DNA of 8,255 bases from Bacillota bacterium. GTDB taxonomy: Bacteria > Bacillota > Clostridia > Lachnospirales > Lachnospiraceae. The translations under genes and the position numbers were made by a program. Below the pieces are notes generated by a model. That model saw nothing but the letters and a program-made list of their open reading frames with translations, ran no database searches and was not told the origin of the DNA. The stretch spans positions 1-8,255 of the forward strand of contig JAFACO010000199.1 of the NCBI GenBank assembly GCA_023425485.1. The letters are read 5' to 3'. Positions 6,300 to 8,255 of the stretch are shown here, in pieces (positions within the stretch are counted from its first letter, which is position 1; the number at the start of each line of letters is the position of its first letter).

Positions 6300-7061
6300 A
6301 TGAAATTACAAAAGATCAATGTAACAAGAGTACTAAGTTTAATGGTGTTATTCGTTGCTTTATTGGTAGGGAGCTTATTTGTTCCTCAAGTTGCTGAGGC
6401 AGCAAAGAGTCCATCGTTAAGCGCAAAAGAGCTGACAATACCTGTGGGCAAAATGAGTAGCAAGGTTTATTGGGACACTAGTTTATATGAAACAAGTGAT
6501 GCCGAGAAACTTTCAGTAAGTAACAAAGTATCAGGCGCGACCTACAGTTTCACCTCCAGTGATTCTAAAGTTGTAACTATTAGTAAAGATGGTGGTTACC
6601 TTACTGGTGTTAAAGCTGGCACCGCAACAATTACCTGTAAACAGACTTTAAAAGGTAAAACTACAACCATTGGTAAGTGTAAGGTTACTGTAAAAAAAGC
6701 TATTGTAAAGGCTGCTTATAAAGAATTTGAAGTGGGAAGCGGCGAATACACTATTCAAAGCTTTGTTAACTTTGATGATAACTTCTTTTATATCTTATAT
6801 CGTAATCCTGGTGCAACCTATACTTGGACTACAGATAGCAAGAACTTTACGATAAAAGAATCTAAAATTGATGCTGCAAGTATCGATAAACTTGCCATCG
6901 ATGATGAGTGGAAAGGTTTATATAAGGAATATATTGGTGATAAATATGTTTACGGTAGTCAGTACACTGCAAAAAAAGCAGGCACCTATACTGTGACAGT
7001 TAAAGAGACCTATAACAAGAAAACTGTTACTATTGCAAAATTTAAGGTTACAGTAGAATAA
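6300..7061 (+). CDS. Secreted protein with two Ig-like (Big_2-type) modules
   Basis: The 253-residue product has a classical signal peptide: MKLQKINVTR, a hydrophobic core at about 11-29, and an A-E-A site giving cleavage after residue 34. The mature part holds two related modules. Module 1 (about 41-132) includes GATYSFTSSDSKVVTISKDG and then GVKAGTATITCKQ, the Big_2 signature in which a conserved glycine-rich turn precedes the last strands. Module 2 (about 139-253) repeats the plan with GATYTWTTDSKNFTI and KAGTYTVTVKETYNKKTVTI, but has an extra segment near 187-222. No sortase motif, membrane anchor or cell-wall binding domain is visible, so it is probably released or held by other means. 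TAAGGAG (6285-6291), 8 bases before the ATG, sets the start. It has its own promoter and terminator. The function is unknown; Big_2 domains occur in adhesins and surface polysaccharide-binding proteins. Confidence 0.85.
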   Translation: MKLQKINVTRVLSLMVLFVALLVGSLFVPQVAEAAKSPSLSAKELTIPVGKMSSKVYWDTSLYETSDAEKLSVSNKVSGATYSFTSSDSKVVTISKDGGYLTGVKAGTATITCKQTLKGKTTTIGKCKVTVKKAIVKAAYKEFEVGSGEYTIQSFVNFDDNFFYILYRNPGATYTWTTDSKNFTIKESKIDAASIDKLAIDDEWKGLYKEYIGDKYVYGSQYTAKKAGTYTVTVKETYNKKTVTIAKFKVTVE

Positions 7062-7090
7062 TAATATTAGAGTCTAGTATAATATAATGG

Positions 7091-7134
7091 AAAGAGCTAT
7101 CTCAAATCTATGGATTTTTGATAGTTCTTTTTTT
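7091..7134 (+). terminator. Terminator of the secreted-protein gene
   Basis: An 11-bp stem (AAAGAGCTATC, 7091-7101, with 7120-7130) has one G-T pair. It is extended by a 2x2 internal loop and a 5-bp upper stem with a TATG loop, and ends in seven T residues (7128-7134). It starts 30 bases after the stop codon. Confidence 0.9.
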
Positions 7135-7195
7135 ATCTAGTAAATGCGCTAGGTTCAACAGTGTGAAAATTCTTTTCTTTAGAAAACGACTTTTG

Positions 7196-7224
7196 TAGAC
7201 ATAAAAGCTACTCGAAGGTATAAT
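7196..7224 (+). promoter_or_regulatory. Distal candidate promoter upstream of the MORN-like gene
   Basis: TAGACA (7196-7201) and TATAAT (7219-7224) are separated by 17 bp. The predicted start near 7231 would leave a leader of about 140 nt before the small gene. Confidence 0.45.
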
Positions 7225-7299
7225 ATAAACTAATAATTATTAGAGCAAAACGAAACAAATTGTTATAATATCAAAAGTGTATTTAGTAAATAATTGATA

Positions 7300-7328
7300 T
7301 TAGATTTATATTAATTTGCTGTTATAAT
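7300..7328 (+). promoter_or_regulatory. Proximal candidate promoter of the MORN-like gene
   Basis: A perfect TATAAT (7323-7328) is preceded by TGT (7320-7322), making an extended -10 box. The -35 box at 17 bp, TTAGAT (7300-7305), is weak, as is usual for extended -10 promoters. Transcription would start near 7335. A second TGTTATAAT at 7261-7269 has no good -35 box. Confidence 0.5.
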
Positions 7329-7372
7329 CAAAAAATACAGTGTTGAATTAATTAACTTGGAGAGAAGTGTAA

Positions 7373-7654
7373 ATGGGAAACAAAGATTGTGATCTAATTC
7401 ATCCAAATGGTGTGAAAGAAAAAAAGATTGATGAAATTGATGGAGTTACAATTAAGTACCACGCGAACGGCACTACCATTTGGTCCAAAGGTAAAATTGT
7501 TGATGGTTATCCAGATGGGTATTGGGAATGGTATCGCCCAGATGGTACATTAAAACGTTCGGGATATTTTGATAAGGGAGAACCAATAGGCGAATGGACT
7601 ACATACGACAGCTGTGGTATGAAATATAAGACTACAAATCGGGTAAAGAAGTAG
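7373..7654 (+). CDS. Small MORN_2-like repeat protein
   Basis: This 93-residue soluble protein has no signal peptide. It consists of about three MORN_2-type repeats: near 23-45 (DGVTIKYHANGTT...GKIVDG), 46-68 (DGYWEWYRPDGTL...GYFDKG) and 69-85 (EPIGEWTTYDSCG). Each repeat has the pattern G.W..Y...G followed by a Gly-containing turn, which forms successive beta hairpins. Such proteins are often auto-annotated as YwqK-type antitoxins, but no toxin gene is next to it. A GGAG core (7359-7362), 10 bases before the ATG, supports the start. The gene is alone on its strand, with its own promoter region and a downstream hairpin. The biochemical role is unknown; the fold suggests protein or membrane contact. 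Confidence 0.8.
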   Translation: MGNKDCDLIHPNGVKEKKIDEIDGVTIKYHANGTTIWSKGKIVDGYPDGYWEWYRPDGTLKRSGYFDKGEPIGEWTTYDSCGMKYKTTNRVKK

Positions 7655-7733
7655 AATAAAAGGTTAGGATGCAATTGATCGTTATAAAGAATATACGGTG
7701 AACCAACAGTAAAATAGGTTAGTTTATAAATAC

Positions 7734-7779
7734 AGTGAAGATAAAGGAAAGTAATGTGTAGTCCTTTATCATCACTTTT
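7734..7779 (+). terminator. Terminator after the MORN-like gene, possibly bidirectional
   Basis: GTGAAGATAAAGGA (7735-7748) pairs with TCCTTTATCATCAC (7762-7775) over 13 of 14 positions, with one A-A mismatch. The loop is 13 nt and TTTT follows. It lies between converging genes, 80 bases after the MORN-like stop. On the minus strand the downstream bases are TGTATTT, a weaker T-run. Nothing else is visible in 7655-7733. Confidence 0.65.
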
Positions 7780-7805
7780 ATAAATAACAAGTGAACGACG
7801 GGACA

Positions 7806-8255
7806 TTATTTTTTAAATAATGACAGCTCTAATCTAGGCGTTTTAATATGATACTTTTTCGCATCTACAAATACTTCTTTACGGCCATATCCAAATGTGC
7901 TATTGTTACTTTCCATTAGTAGGCGCGGCAAACTTTTTGGTGCGAAGACAAGTTTACTGAGTACAAATCCCAATAATTTCGAAGGAATATAGGCGAATAA
8001 GTAGGTGATAGAATCGATTTTAGCCTGTTTTGCTTTAATAACTGGAACAATCTCTTTCAAGTTCTTACCTATTGCTTCCAACGCTTTTGTATCTGTCATT
8101 AAGTTATGAAAGCTGCCACACTTCATTACCTCGATTTCAATTGCTACATTTATCGCCTGATGATTAAAGAACCAGCTGCGAATATCCTTTAACTTATTTA
8201 TTTTAAAACCTGAGTTTACGAATAAGTCTTGGACTTCTTGATCCTTATTTGAAGC
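7806..8255 (-). CDS. Ketopantoate reductase-like protein, C-terminal part (5' end outside window)
   Basis: The frame is open to the right edge, so the Met at 8126 is internal and 149 residues are visible. They begin DQEVQDLFVNSGFK, followed by the DIRSWFFNHQAI segment and then EVMKCGSFHNLMTDTKALEA. This agrees with the all-helical C-terminal domain of the 2-dehydropantoate 2-reductase (ApbA/PanE) superfamily. In that family a helix with D.R...W..... packs over the NADPH site and is followed by a short-loop helix. The divergent W-F-F-N-H stretch and the hydrophobic Y.PSKLLGFVLSKLVF insert suggest a paralogue rather than the vitamin B5 enzyme itself. The N-terminal Rossmann fold is not in the window, so the nucleotide site cannot be checked. 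The gene converges on the MORN-like gene. Confidence 0.6.
   Translation of the reverse strand, partial: ASNKDQEVQDLFVNSGFKINKLKDIRSWFFNHQAINVAIEIEVMKCGSFHNLMTDTKALEAIGKNLKEIVPVIKAKQAKIDSITYLFAYIPSKLLGFVLSKLVFAPKSLPRLLMESNNSTFGYGRKEVFVDAKKYHIKTPRLELSLFKK

Larger units (their letters stand above)
7135..7372. other. Intergenic region with tandem promoter elements
   Basis: No coding potential was seen here. The region is strongly AT-rich and contains three -10 boxes of TATAAT type (7219, 7264 and 7323). The last two share TGTTATAAT followed within a few bases by CAAAA, 59 bp apart, which suggests a duplicated promoter segment. It leads only to the MORN-like gene. Confidence 0.5.

Noticed and set aside
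7507..7806. Minus-strand open frame opposite the MORN-like gene
   Set aside because: It overlaps the MORN repeats and the terminator hairpin, and its translation has no recognisable motif.

Overview
The window is AT-rich DNA with strong AGGAG-type ribosome binding sites, sigma-A promoters with 17-bp spacers and hairpin-plus-T terminators. The gene content is an M56/BlaR1-type sensor with an NTF2-like/VCBS-like tail, DUF4491, a Big_2 surface protein and a PadR-linked ABC exporter. Together this points to a low-GC Firmicute, most likely a Clostridia member of the Lachnospiraceae/Lachnoclostridium type. That placement is inference from style and content. I saw no tRNA, rRNA, CRISPR array, insertion sequence or phage gene.

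Layout. (1) Positions 1-1415 hold the 3' end of a membrane sensor. The frame is open to the left edge and carries the FGE...RIK..M..RKP linker typical of M56/BlaR1 peptidases, so the Met at 60 is probably not a start and the apparent signal peptide is probably the last membrane helix. A strong terminator closes it. (2) Positions 1520-4113 form an operon of ABC-2 ATPase, ABC-2 permease and PadR repressor. It has an extended -10 promoter whose -35 box lies inside a 34-bp perfect palindrome, the best candidate for the PadR operator, and a terminator after padR. (3) Positions 4158-5669 encode a six-helix membrane PAS-GGDEF diguanylate cyclase. Its likely promoter lies in the end of padR, so the padR terminator hairpin falls in its leader. 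(4) A convergent DUF4491 membrane protein (5721-6005, minus) has a near-consensus promoter. (5) A monocistronic secreted protein with two related Ig-like modules (6300-7061) has its own promoter and terminator. (6) A 93-residue MORN-like protein (7373-7654) sits behind an intergenic stretch with three candidate promoter elements. (7) The 3' part of a ketopantoate-reductase-like gene enters from the right edge on the minus strand.

The ABC/PadR block is the only clear functional unit: a drug or peptide exporter whose regulator probably senses a cytotoxic ligand and represses its own operon. The other genes look like independent transcription units concerned with envelope sensing, c-di-GMP signalling and cell-surface proteins. 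I found no convincing undescribed multi-gene system. The points most worth checking are the palindromic operator, the hairpin in the cyclase leader, and three start-site corrections.
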